NCBI RefSeq assembly: GCF_007362475.1
Contig: NZ_CP041687.1
Coordinates: forward strand, 2,852,001-2,916,000
Length of the DNA stretch: 64,000 nt
Direction of reading: 5' to 3'
From: Chryseobacterium sp. SNU WT5
GTDB lineage: Bacteria > Bacteroidota > Bacteroidia > Flavobacteriales > Weeksellaceae
Position numbers and translations under genes: made by a program. Of this stretch, positions 52,270-60,893 are shown one piece after another. The notes under the pieces were generated by a model. The model saw only the letters and a list, made by a program, of their open reading frames with translations. It made no database searches and had not been told where the DNA came from. Within the stretch, counting starts at the first letter, position 1, and every line of letters starts with the position of its first letter.

Positions 52270-53358
52270 ATGAATCCTTTAAATCAAATACGAAATTTAG
52301 ATCAAAGTATATGGCTCGATTTATTAGATCGGGAAATCATGACTTCCGGCAAATTGCAAAGTCTTATTGATAATGACGATCTGGGTGGACTTACTTCCAA
52401 TCCTTCTATTTTCGAAAAAGCCATCAGCGGAAGTTCAGATTACAACGAAGATATTGGAAATCTGGCGCAAACCAAAACGGATAATTCAGCGATATTTTTC
52501 GATTTAGCGATTGCAGATATTCAGAAAGCTGCTGATATTTTTAAACCCGTTTACGATAAAACGAATGGGAAAGATGGTTTCGTAAGTTTGGAAGTTTCGC
52601 CTTATCTCGCACGGGATACCGACGGAACGATCGAACAGGCAAGAGAACTTTGGATAAGAGTGGATCGTAAAAATGTGATGATCAAAATCCCGGGAACAAA
52701 AGAAGGTTTAATCGCCATTCGGGAATGTTTGCGCGAAGGAATTAACATCAATGTCACCCTGCTTTTCGGACTTCCACGTTATCGGGAAATTACCGAAGCT
52801 TTTATGGGCGGCCTGGAAGATCGCCTCGCAGAAGGAAATTCTATTAAAGACGTAGCCTCTGTTGCAAGTTTCTTTTTAAGCAGAATTGATGTCATGGTCG
52901 ATCCAATGTTAAAAGAAAAAGGCGCAGAAAATTTAAATGGAAAGATCGCGATTGCTTCTGCAAAACAAGCGTATCAGATCTATCTGGAAATGATTTCCTC
53001 TGATCGTTTTAAAAAGCTTGAAGAAAATGGTGCCCAAAAACAACGCGTACTTTATGCAAGTACGGGAACAAAAGATCCTTCCTTCAGTGATGTGCTTTAT
53101 GTAGAGAGTATTATCGGAAAAGATACCATCAACACGCTTCCGATTGAGACGATCGACGCTTTCCGTGATCATGGAAAAGCAGAAGAAACTCTGACAACCA
53201 ATCTGGAGGAGGCGAAAAAAGCCATGGCTGAATTGAAAGAGAAAGGAATCGACATTGATAAAATTACGCAGAAACTGGAAGATGAAGGAATTGAAAAATT
53301 CAATCAAGCTTATGAAAAACTCATCAAAAGTATCGATAATCAAAAACGTAAACTATAA
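52270..53358 (+). CDS. tal: Transaldolase
   Basis: A 362-residue transaldolase of the long (TalB/actinobacterial-type) class that moves dihydroxyacetone units through a Schiff base. It opens with QSIWLDLLDREIMTSGKL and GGLTSNPSIFEKAI. The catalytic Lys is in the strand VMIKIPGTKEG (near residue 141), followed by INVTLLFGLPRY and SFFLSRIDVMVD, then ASTGTKDPSFSDV near 260. All motifs and the length fit. A long spacer of 146 bases with a weak repeat separates it from rpiB, whereas the HAD pseudogene follows after three bases, showing tight coupling to the rest of the operon. Confidence 0.95.
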   Translation: MNPLNQIRNLDQSIWLDLLDREIMTSGKLQSLIDNDDLGGLTSNPSIFEKAISGSSDYNEDIGNLAQTKTDNSAIFFDLAIADIQKAADIFKPVYDKTNGKDGFVSLEVSPYLARDTDGTIEQARELWIRVDRKNVMIKIPGTKEGLIAIRECLREGININVTLLFGLPRYREITEAFMGGLEDRLAEGNSIKDVASVASFFLSRIDVMVDPMLKEKGAENLNGKIAIASAKQAYQIYLEMISSDRFKKLEENGAQKQRVLYASTGTKDPSFSDVLYVESIIGKDTINTLPIETIDAFRDHGKAEETLTTNLEEAKKAMAELKEKGIDIDKITQKLEDEGIEKFNQAYEKLIKSIDNQKRKL

Positions 53359-53361
53359 ACA

Positions 53362-53985
53362 ATGATTGATTTTGATGTTTCGAAAATTAAGGTAGTTTTC
53401 ATGGATATCGGCGGAGTTTTGCTCACCAATGGTTGGGATCACGAATCTCGGGAAAAAGCTTCGAAAGTTTTTGGCTTTGATTATACCGAAATGAACATTC
53501 TCCACAATTTCATTTATAATGTTTTTGAAATTGGCAGTATTTCTCTTGAAGAGTATTTGGATACCGTTTTATTTCATCAACCCAGAGATTTTTCAAAAGT
53601 CGATTTCAAACAGTTTATGCTCGCTGAATCTCTGGAATTACCCGAAATGCTCGAGTGGTCAAAATCCTGGAAAGAGCAAACTAATTTAGCCCTGTTTGCG
53701 CTAAGTAATGAAAGCGAGGAACTTAATGATTACCGAATTAAGACATTTAAATTACACGATCTCTTCGACGGATTTTTTTCCTCCTGTTATTTAAAAATGC
53801 GAAAACCTGACCCCAGAATTTACAAAAGAGCGATGGAAATTGCATAGGTTAAACCCGAAGAATGTGTTTATTTAGATGACAGACCCATGTTGATCGCTGC
53901 AGCTCAAAAATTAGGCATGAATTCTATCCTTCATCAGGATTTTGAATCATCAAAAAATGTTTTAGAAAACTTTATAAGAAAATAA
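53362..53985 (+). pseudogene. HAD-superfamily hydrolase interrupted by one in-frame TAG
   Basis: An apparent 207-codon HAD hydrolase gene closed early by TAG at 53845-53847 (codon 162). The upstream part carries motif I FMDIGGVLL, motif II LFALSNES and the Lys of motif III (RKPDPRIYK). The downstream 45 codons stay in frame and hold motif IV (CVYLDDRPMLIAAAQKLG), then the final TAA one base before gnd. Thus the whole gene is readable except for one codon; TAG differs from CAG (Gln) by one base. Without motif IV the 161-residue product would lack the metal-binding Asp pair, so it is probably inactive unless TAG is read through. It may be a sequencing error. Position between tal and gnd suggests a sugar-phosphate phosphatase. 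Confidence 0.85.
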
Positions 53986-53986
53986 A

Positions 53987-55423
53987 ATGATGAACGAAAA
54001 TAAAAACCAAAACGCTTTTGGAATGATCGGTTTGGGAACAATGGGTTCTAACCTTTTACAAAATATTGCAGACCACGGCTATCGCTGTGCTGGATACGAT
54101 AATAATACGAAAACCGTTGACAATCTCAACAATTTAAAAAATGAAAACATCTATGGATTTTCGAATTTAAAGGAATTTACAGAAAGTCTTAAAAGTCCGA
54201 AAGTTGTCATGATGTTGGTTCCAGCCGGCGAAATAGTAGACAGCGTGATCAAAGATTTACTCACCGTTTTAGATAAAGGAGATATCATTATCGATGGTGG
54301 AAATTCACATTTTACCGATACTGAAAGACGGTATTTGGAACTGGAAAAAGAAGGTTATCATTTCGTTGGAATGGGAGTTTCTGGTGGTGAAGAAGGTGCG
54401 AGAAGAGGTCCAAGCATGATGCCGGGTGGAGATAAAGATGCCTATGAAGTTTTGAGGCCGATCCTTGAAAAAATTGCCGCTCATGTCAATGGAGAACCAA
54501 CTGTTGCTTTTATGGGAGAACGTTCTGCCGGACATTTTGTAAAAATGGTTCACAACGGAATTGAATATGCGATCATGCAACTGATTTCTGAAACGTACGA
54601 GATCATGAAGAATGGGCTTGGAATGGAGAATGATGAAATTCAAAAAGTGTATAAAAAATGGAATGAAGGCAAATTAAAATCCTATTTAGTAGAAATTACG
54701 AGTGATATTTTCGACTACAGAAATGAAGGTGAAAAAGATCTATTATTAGACAGTATTCGTGATCAGGCGAAAGCAAAAGGAACGGGTAAATGGACTTCTC
54801 AGGCAGCGATGGATTTACATCTTCCGACTCCGATTATCGATATTGCGGTTTCCATGCGGGATCTTTCGAGCTTAAAAGAGTTACGTCTAGAAGCTTCCAA
54901 AATATATCCGGATTCTACGGAAATGCATTACAAAACGAACAACGGGGATTATTGCAAAAAGTTGGAAGAGGCGTTCTATTTTGCCACGGTATCAGCTTAT
55001 GCACAAGGAATGCATTTGCTTTATCAGGCGAATATTGAATTTAAATATAATTTGAATTTAGATATCATTGCAAAAATTTGGCGTGGTGGCTGTATTATCC
55101 GGTCTGAATTTTTAGAAGATATTTACGCAGCTTATAATAGAAACCCCGAATTAAAACATTTGCTTTTAGATGATAAAGTTGCACAGGACGTTAATTCCAC
55201 TATTCCAGCGGTTCGTGCTATCGTTTCAGATGCAGTGATTCATGGGATCTCAACTCCTGCATTTTCTGCGGCCTTAAGTTATTTTGATGATTTTAGAAAT
55301 GAAAATATGCCGACCAATTTGATTCAGGCACAACGCGATTATTTCGGATCTCATACCTATGAACTGAAAGCGAAAGAGGGCGTTTTTCACACCAAATGGA
55401 TGATGGAAAACATCAAGGAGTAA
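53987..55423 (+). CDS. gnd: 6-phosphogluconate dehydrogenase (decarboxylating)
   Basis: A 478-residue NAD(P)-dependent enzyme converting 6-phosphogluconate to ribulose 5-phosphate and CO2, the last oxidative step of the pathway. The nucleotide-binding GLGTMGSNLLQN (about residues 16-27) is followed by IIDGGNSHFTDT, MGVSGGEEGARRGPSMMPGG (substrate-binding, near 130), KMVHNGIEYAIMQL (catalytic Lys) and the C-terminal dimer segments. Length matches the long tetra/dimeric form. Its ATG follows the HAD stop by one base. zwf lies 33 bases downstream, so the oxidative branch is encoded in one unit. The cofactor choice cannot be read confidently. Confidence 0.97.
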   Translation: MMNENKNQNAFGMIGLGTMGSNLLQNIADHGYRCAGYDNNTKTVDNLNNLKNENIYGFSNLKEFTESLKSPKVVMMLVPAGEIVDSVIKDLLTVLDKGDIIIDGGNSHFTDTERRYLELEKEGYHFVGMGVSGGEEGARRGPSMMPGGDKDAYEVLRPILEKIAAHVNGEPTVAFMGERSAGHFVKMVHNGIEYAIMQLISETYEIMKNGLGMENDEIQKVYKKWNEGKLKSYLVEITSDIFDYRNEGEKDLLLDSIRDQAKAKGTGKWTSQAAMDLHLPTPIIDIAVSMRDLSSLKELRLEASKIYPDSTEMHYKTNNGDYCKKLEEAFYFATVSAYAQGMHLLYQANIEFKYNLNLDIIAKIWRGGCIIRSEFLEDIYAAYNRNPELKHLLLDDKVAQDVNSTIPAVRAIVSDAVIHGISTPAFSAALSYFDDFRNENMPTNLIQAQRDYFGSHTYELKAKEGVFHTKWMMENIKE

Positions 55424-55456
55424 ATTCTTTTTTAATATTTAGATAAACATTAAACA

Positions 55457-56968
55457 ATGCCAAACACAATCAACATACAACATCCGACCGTTCTCATTAT
55501 TTTTGGAGGTAACGGAGATTTAACAAAAAGGAAGATTATCCCAGCTTTATATAATCTTTTTCTTGAAAAGCGATTGCCTGACAAATTTGCGATTATTGGA
55601 ACTTCAAGAACGAAATTCACCGATGAAAAGTATCGCAGTATGCTATTGGCAGGAATCAATGAATTTTCCCGAACAGGTAAAGCAAAGAAAGAAGATTGGG
55701 CAATATTTTCTGCGAATATTTCTTACCAGGCGGCGAATATTAAAGACGTTGCTTCCTACAATGATTTTGAAGCAAGCATCACTAAACTCAAAGAAGAGTG
55801 GAAAGAAGATCCTGCTATTTTATATTACTGCGCAGTTTCGCCCGATTTATTTTGCACCATCGCAGAGAATGTTTCAAAAAGTAAATTAGAAAATAATAAA
55901 GAAACAACACGCATCATCATCGAGAAACCATTTGGTCGTGATCTCGAATCTGCAAAAACTTTAAACGCCAAATTGCTTACTATTTTTGATGAAAAGCAGA
56001 TCTACAGAATCGATCATTATCTAGGAAAAGAAGTCGTTCAAAATGTAATGGCTTTCCGTTTTGCAAATACAATTATGGAACCTTTGTGGAACCGTACTCA
56101 TATTGAACATGTGCAGATTTCGGTTACGGAACAAATCGGTGTTGAAGATCGCGGAAGTTATTTTGATCATGCCGGAATTTTGCGCGATATGATTCAAAAT
56201 CACTTGCTTCAATTGTTGTGTATTATCGCGATGGAACCACCTGTGAACTTTGATGCAGATCTCGTACGTGATAAAAAAGTGGAAGTGTTAAAAGCGATTC
56301 GCAAAATTATTCCGGGAATGATCGATAAGATTGCAGTTCGTGGTCAGTATGGTGCTGGTTGGGTAGAAGGAAAAGAAGTTCCGGGTTATCGAGTCGAAGT
56401 TGATGTTGATCCAAATTCCAATACAGAAACGTACGCCGCTATGAAATTTTATGTTGATAATTGGCGTTGGCAAGGAGTTCCGTTCTATTTGCGTACTGGG
56501 AAAAGATTATTTAAGTCGGCTTCTCATATTATCATTCAGTTTCGGGAAGTTCCACATAATATGTTCAATCACAAAGAAGAAAATCTGCCAAAACAAAATC
56601 GATTGATTATCAGTATTCAACCCGATATGGCGATCAAATTTCAACTGGAAAGTAAAACGCCAGGTTTGGAAATGACGTTGAATACGGTAGATATGGTTTT
56701 TGATTATTCCGGAAAAACAAAAATAGATTCGCCCGAAGCGTACGAAACGCTTTTACTGGATGTAATTTCGGGAGATCAAACATTATTTATGCGGGCAGAT
56801 CAGGTAGAAGCTGCCTGGGAAGTGGTGATGCCGGTTCTTGATTATTGGGAAAATAATAAGATGCCCGATTTTCCTAATTATCCTGCCAATTCCTGGGGTC
56901 CGGAAAATGCCGAAGCTTTGATTGCAAAAGATGGTTTTCACTGGATAAATTTACCCGATAAAAATTAA
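55457..56968 (+). CDS. zwf: Glucose-6-phosphate 1-dehydrogenase
   Basis: A 503-residue dehydrogenase that oxidises glucose 6-phosphate to 6-phosphogluconolactone and reduces NAD(P). The Rossmann motif is FGGNGDLTKRKIIPALYNL (residues about 15-33), the active site RIDHYLGKE has Asp186 and His187 (R184), and the EKPFGRDLESA segment is typical. The C-terminal domain has FYLRTGKRL and the final motif near PVLDYWE. Length is normal. It lies between gnd and pgl, each gap being under 40 bases, so these three oxidative-branch enzymes are made together. Confidence 0.97.
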   Translation: MPNTINIQHPTVLIIFGGNGDLTKRKIIPALYNLFLEKRLPDKFAIIGTSRTKFTDEKYRSMLLAGINEFSRTGKAKKEDWAIFSANISYQAANIKDVASYNDFEASITKLKEEWKEDPAILYYCAVSPDLFCTIAENVSKSKLENNKETTRIIIEKPFGRDLESAKTLNAKLLTIFDEKQIYRIDHYLGKEVVQNVMAFRFANTIMEPLWNRTHIEHVQISVTEQIGVEDRGSYFDHAGILRDMIQNHLLQLLCIIAMEPPVNFDADLVRDKKVEVLKAIRKIIPGMIDKIAVRGQYGAGWVEGKEVPGYRVEVDVDPNSNTETYAAMKFYVDNWRWQGVPFYLRTGKRLFKSASHIIIQFREVPHNMFNHKEENLPKQNRLIISIQPDMAIKFQLESKTPGLEMTLNTVDMVFDYSGKTKIDSPEAYETLLLDVISGDQTLFMRADQVEAAWEVVMPVLDYWENNKMPDFPNYPANSWGPENAEALIAKDGFHWINLPDKN

Positions 56969-56980
56969 AAAAAAGTAAGG

Positions 56981-57703
56981 ATGAATTTGAGAATTTATAA
57001 GAATATTGACGACGTAATATCTGCTTTGGCAGAAAATATTTGCGAAGTTGCCAAGGAATCAATTCAAGCGAGAGGACAATTTAATTTTGTACTTTCAGGT
57101 GGAAGTTCACCCAAGAAATTATACGAGTTACTCGCTTCCGATTCTTTTAAAAATAAAATCGATTGGGATAAAACCTATTTTTTCTTTGGTGATGAACGGT
57201 TTGTTCCTGCCGATGATTCTCAAAGGAATTCTGTCATGGTGGAAGAAGCTTTATTTAAACCTTTAAAAATTAATAAATCGAATATTTTTAAAATTGATAC
57301 CACTGGTTCGCCCGAAGAATCTGCGCAGAAATACTGGCAATCAATTTTGAAACATTTTGATGGGAAACCGGTGAAATTTGATTTCAATCTTTTAGGTTTG
57401 GGTGATAATTCCCATACCGCTTCACTTTTCCCAAATACCTCAGTTCTAAAGGAAACTGAAGCGACCATTAAATCTATTTTTGTAGAAGAAGTTGATATGG
57501 ATCGAATTACGATGACGGCACCTTTAATTAATGATTCCAGACATATTGCATTTTTAGTTTTCGGGGAAGGAAAAGCAGAAGCGGTTTTTCATGTTTTAGA
57601 AGATCAGTCGGGTTCTGCAACTGAATATCCAGCTCGTTTAATTACAAAGGACGAAAATAAAGTTCAGTGGTTTTTAGATGGAATGGCCACATCTCGATTA
57701 TAG
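56981..57703 (+). CDS. pgl: 6-phosphogluconolactonase (SOL/DevB type)
   Basis: A 240-residue lactonase hydrolysing 6-phosphogluconolactone to 6-phosphogluconate. It has the SOL/DevB (NagB-like) fold with VLSGGSSPKKLYELLA at about residues 38-53, FFGDERFVPADDSQRNSVM (about 69-87), and NLLGLGDNSHTASLFP (about 140-155), holding the conserved Asp/His substrate contacts. Length equals the DevB norm; the unrelated seven-bladed (YbhE) type is excluded by these motifs. It starts 12 bases after zwf and precedes pgi, in the same direction. Confidence 0.95.
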   Translation: MNLRIYKNIDDVISALAENICEVAKESIQARGQFNFVLSGGSSPKKLYELLASDSFKNKIDWDKTYFFFGDERFVPADDSQRNSVMVEEALFKPLKINKSNIFKIDTTGSPEESAQKYWQSILKHFDGKPVKFDFNLLGLGDNSHTASLFPNTSVLKETEATIKSIFVEEVDMDRITMTAPLINDSRHIAFLVFGEGKAEAVFHVLEDQSGSATEYPARLITKDENKVQWFLDGMATSRL

Positions 57704-57769
57704 AAATTGAATTATTGTTAAAACATGAACGCTGATAAATGTATTTTTAAATATTTAAAGAGTTAAAAA

Positions 57770-59422
57770 ATGTTCCCTAAAATAAACCCAACTGAAACGA
57801 CTGCTTGGAAAGAATTAATTGCTCACCAAGCGGAAATGAAAAAAGTGCAAATGACAGACCTTTTCAAAAAGGATACAAAAAGGTTTGAGAAAATGAATAT
57901 TCAGTTTGATGATATTCTTTTTGATTATTCTAAAAATATTATGAATGACGAAACGTTGCAAAAACTTTTGAATTTGGCGGAAGATTGCAAGGTAAAAGAG
58001 GCGAAAGAAGCAATGTTTGCCGGAGAAAAAATAAATCAGACTGAAGATCGTGCCGTGATGCATACTGCCTTAAGAAATTTTTCAGTAGAGCCCATTATAA
58101 TTGATGGCCACGATATTATGCCTGAAATTCGTAAAACCCGACAAAAGATGAAATCTTTTTGTGAAAAAATTCACAGTGGAGAATGGAAAGGATATTCAGG
58201 AAAGAAAATTAAAAATATCGTCAACATTGGAATTGGAGGAAGTGATCTCGGTCCAGTAATGGTGACTGAAGCTTTGAAACCTTATTGGATTGAAGGAATT
58301 GAAGCACACTTTATTTCGAATGTAGATGGTACTCAAATTGTAGAAACGCTCAAAAGTTTAAATCCCGAAGAAACGCTTTTCACCATTGCCTCAAAAACAT
58401 TTACGACTCAAGAAACAATGACCAACGCTCATACAGCGCGAGATTGGTTCTTGCAAACGGCTAAAGAAGAGAAATTTATCGTTCAACATTTCGTGGCACT
58501 TTCTACCAATGAAAAAGGAGTGCAAAAATTTGGAATCGCACCCGAAAATATGTTTGTATTTTGGGATTGGGTAGGAGGTCGTTACAGCATATGGAGCAGT
58601 ATTGGGCTTTCTATCGCGCTCACGATTGGCTATGACAATTTTGAGAACTTATTGAAAGGAGCTGAATCAACCGATAAGCATTTCCAAAATACCGATTTTA
58701 AGGAAAATATTCCTATAATCATGGCACTGATTGGTATATGGTATACTAATTTTTTCGGTTCAGAAACTGAGGCGATTTTTCCATATGATCAGTATATGCA
58801 TCGTTTTCCAGCTTATTTTCAACAAGGTAATATGGAAAGCAACGGTAAACATACCGAGCGGAATGGGAGATCGGTGACTTACAGTACAGGACCAGTAGTC
58901 TGGGGAGAGCCTGGCACGAATGGTCAGCACGCATTTTATCAGTTAATTCATCAGGGAACTCATTTAATTCCGTGTGATTTTATTGCTCCCGCAATCAGTC
59001 ATAATCCGATTGGTCTTCATCATCAAATTTTAATTTCTAATTTTTTTGCACAAACAGAAGCGCTGATGAATGGAAAAACTGCAGAGCAGGTATTTTCTGA
59101 ATTGATAGAAGAAGAAATAAAGAAATTAGAAATGGAACAATTGATTCCATTTAAAGTATTTACAGGAAACAAGCCGACGAATTCTTTTTTAATGAGAAAA
59201 ATTACACCATTTTCTTTAGGAGCATTGACAGCACTTTATGAACATAAAATCTTTGTTCAGGGGGTTATATGGAATATTTTTAGTTTTGACCAATGGGGTG
59301 TTGAGCTGGGTAAACAGTTAGCCCAAAAAGTTCTTCCTGAACTACAAAATAATGAACAGGTAGAATCTCATGATGCTTCTACAAACGGATTGATTAATAC
59401 TTACAAAAGATGGCGCGTATAG
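57770..59422 (+). CDS. pgi: Glucose-6-phosphate isomerase
   Basis: A 550-residue isomerase interconverting glucose 6-phosphate and fructose 6-phosphate. Long-form Pgi features are visible: [18 protein letters not shown] (phosphate site, about residues 150-167), [77 protein letters not shown] (catalytic Glu/His region) and the terminal Lys in [15 protein letters not shown]. Length and all motifs are normal. It is the last plus-strand gene of the cluster; a weak AT-rich stem and a non-coding repeat follow. glk lies opposite and convergent, 349 bases away. Confidence 0.97.
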   Translation: MFPKINPTETTAWKELIAHQAEMKKVQMTDLFKKDTKRFEKMNIQFDDILFDYSKNIMNDETLQKLLNLAEDCKVKEAKEAMFAGEKINQTEDRAVMHTALRNFSVEPIIIDGHDIMPEIRKTRQKMKSFCEKIHSGEWKGYSGKKIKNIVNIGIGGSDLGPVMVTEALKPYWIEGIEAHFISNVDGTQIVETLKSLNPEETLFTIASKTFTTQETMTNAHTARDWFLQTAKEEKFIVQHFVALSTNEKGVQKFGIAPENMFVFWDWVGGRYSIWSSIGLSIALTIGYDNFENLLKGAESTDKHFQNTDFKENIPIIMALIGIWYTNFFGSETEAIFPYDQYMHRFPAYFQQGNMESNGKHTERNGRSVTYSTGPVVWGEPGTNGQHAFYQLIHQGTHLIPCDFIAPAISHNPIGLHHQILISNFFAQTEALMNGKTAEQVFSELIEEEIKKLEMEQLIPFKVFTGNKPTNSFLMRKITPFSLGALTALYEHKIFVQGVIWNIFSFDQWGVELGKQLAQKVLPELQNNEQVESHDASTNGLINTYKRWRV

Positions 59423-59771
59423 TATATTTTTAAAAGATTTAAAATTTAATAAAAAGTTTATTTAAATCAGAACTACTTATTTGTGCATTTTTTGATGTAT
59501 ATCCGAAAATCGTCATTATTGTATTTTCTCTGCGAACTTTACTCAATGAAATGCCTTTGCAAAGCTCAAAAAAGCGTGTAAAAACAGAATTTTTTGTAAT
59601 TAAATCTCTCGAACTTCGCGTTTAAAATTTGCAACAGGATTGAAAACGGATTTACATTATTCTTTTTAATTATATTAAATAATACAAAATATTTCATTCA
59701 CATTTCATAGAATTTGGCTAGAATGAGCAGTATAAAGTAAATTTATTGCTGGTGAAATAACAGATATTAAT
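59423..59771. other. Convergent spacer between pgi and glk
   Basis: The 349 bases have no coding potential. They hold a weak inverted repeat (GATTTAAA 59436-59443, TTTAAATC 59461-59468) and copy 2 of the dispersed repeat (59499-59655). Confidence 0.6.
59499..59655. repeat. Dispersed non-coding repeat, copy 2
   Basis: It matches the element at 6252-6420, sharing TTTTCTCTGCGAACTTTACT, then AATGAAATGC, then AAAAAAGCGTGTAAA and the TTTGAAA/GGATT ending. It lies in the same + orientation. Confidence 0.6.
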
Positions 59772-60848
59772 TTAATTTGAAATCCCCATCGCAGCGTAAT
59801 ATGCTGCACCCATTAATGCTGTTTTATCATTGAGCACAATTTTTACGGGAATTGTTTTTAGCAAATGTTTCATTCGGCCAACGTTGGTGAAGTTTTTATA
59901 AAATTCATTTTTATCTATCAAATCGAGAACTTTCGGAGCTATTCCCCCGCCAATATAAATCCCACCCGTCGCTTTTGCTTTTAAAGCGAGTTGCGCTGAT
60001 TCTGTTGCGAGATATTTTAAGAATAATTTGAGCGTTTCCACACAGGTGGAATCTTTATTTTCTAAAGCTGCGGAAGATATTGCAATAGCTGCATCTTCAT
60101 TTTTGATTTGTTCTGTGAGCCATTCCGGTTCTTTCTCACCTTTGTACTTTCTTAAAAATTGATAGATATTTTTTATTCCCTGTCCGGAAACAACTCTCTC
60201 CCAACTTACATGATCAAATTCATCGTTTAAATATTCCCATAATTTCATATCCAGATCATTGCTTGGACCAAAACTGCAATGCCCGCCTTCTGTTGCATAA
60301 GGATGATATTTCGAACCATCCCAATACATTCCTGCTTCGCCGAGTCCTGTACCAGGAGAAATGATTGCGGCATTTCCTTCTCCTTTTTTGTCTTCAGTTA
60401 AAACGATAAAGTCAGATTCTTCGAGTGCTGACAATCCAAAAGCATTAGCCTCCAAATCATTGATAAGAAGAATACGTTTAATATTTAACTCCTTTTCCAG
60501 CTTTGTAGCATCTATTTCCCAGGCAAAGTTGACTCCATGTACTTTATTTCCTTCTACTGGTCCTGCAACCCCAAAACAAGCACAGTCTATAGTGGATATT
60601 TCATCGCCGTAGAATGCGCGAAATGCATTAATAAAAGAGTCATGATCACTGGTTGGGTAGCGTTCAATTTTGATAGAAATCAATTGACCATCTTCAATTT
60701 GGAAAAGAGCAAGATCAGTTTTAGTCCCGCCCACATCCGCAGCCAAAATAGTACCAGAGCTTGGTAAGCTATTTTCACGAGAAGGGTAGGCCATCGCTAA
60801 TTTTAGGACTCTAATATCAGGTAAGGAAATTGTTTTGTAATTTTCCAT
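59772..60848 (-). CDS. glk: Glucokinase (Glk type)
   Basis: A 358-residue ATP-dependent glucokinase that makes glucose 6-phosphate, the substrate for zwf and pgi opposite. The ATP-binding ADVGGTKTDLALF lies at about residues 36-48 and the later GPVEGNKVHGVNFAWEID block is substrate binding. The LLINDLEANAFGL segment carries the catalytic Asp, and SPGTGLGEAGMYW is typical. The sequence is closest to the Glk family (PF02685), not ROK, as the CxCGxxGC zinc motif is absent. The first 18 residues are an unusual leader; a start at a later Met near residue 19 would give a more standard N-terminus, so the start is uncertain. It ends the cluster from the opposite strand. Confidence 0.93.
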   Translation of the reverse strand: MENYKTISLPDIRVLKLAMAYPSRENSLPSSGTILAADVGGTKTDLALFQIEDGQLISIKIERYPTSDHDSFINAFRAFYGDEISTIDCACFGVAGPVEGNKVHGVNFAWEIDATKLEKELNIKRILLINDLEANAFGLSALEESDFIVLTEDKKGEGNAAIISPGTGLGEAGMYWDGSKYHPYATEGGHCSFGPSNDLDMKLWEYLNDEFDHVSWERVVSGQGIKNIYQFLRKYKGEKEPEWLTEQIKNEDAAIAISSAALENKDSTCVETLKLFLKYLATESAQLALKAKATGGIYIGGGIAPKVLDLIDKNEFYKNFTNVGRMKHLLKTIPVKIVLNDKTALMGAAYYAAMGISN

Positions 60849-60893
60849 AATTATTTGGTTCTGTAGTCAACACTATTTATTTTCAATCAATTT

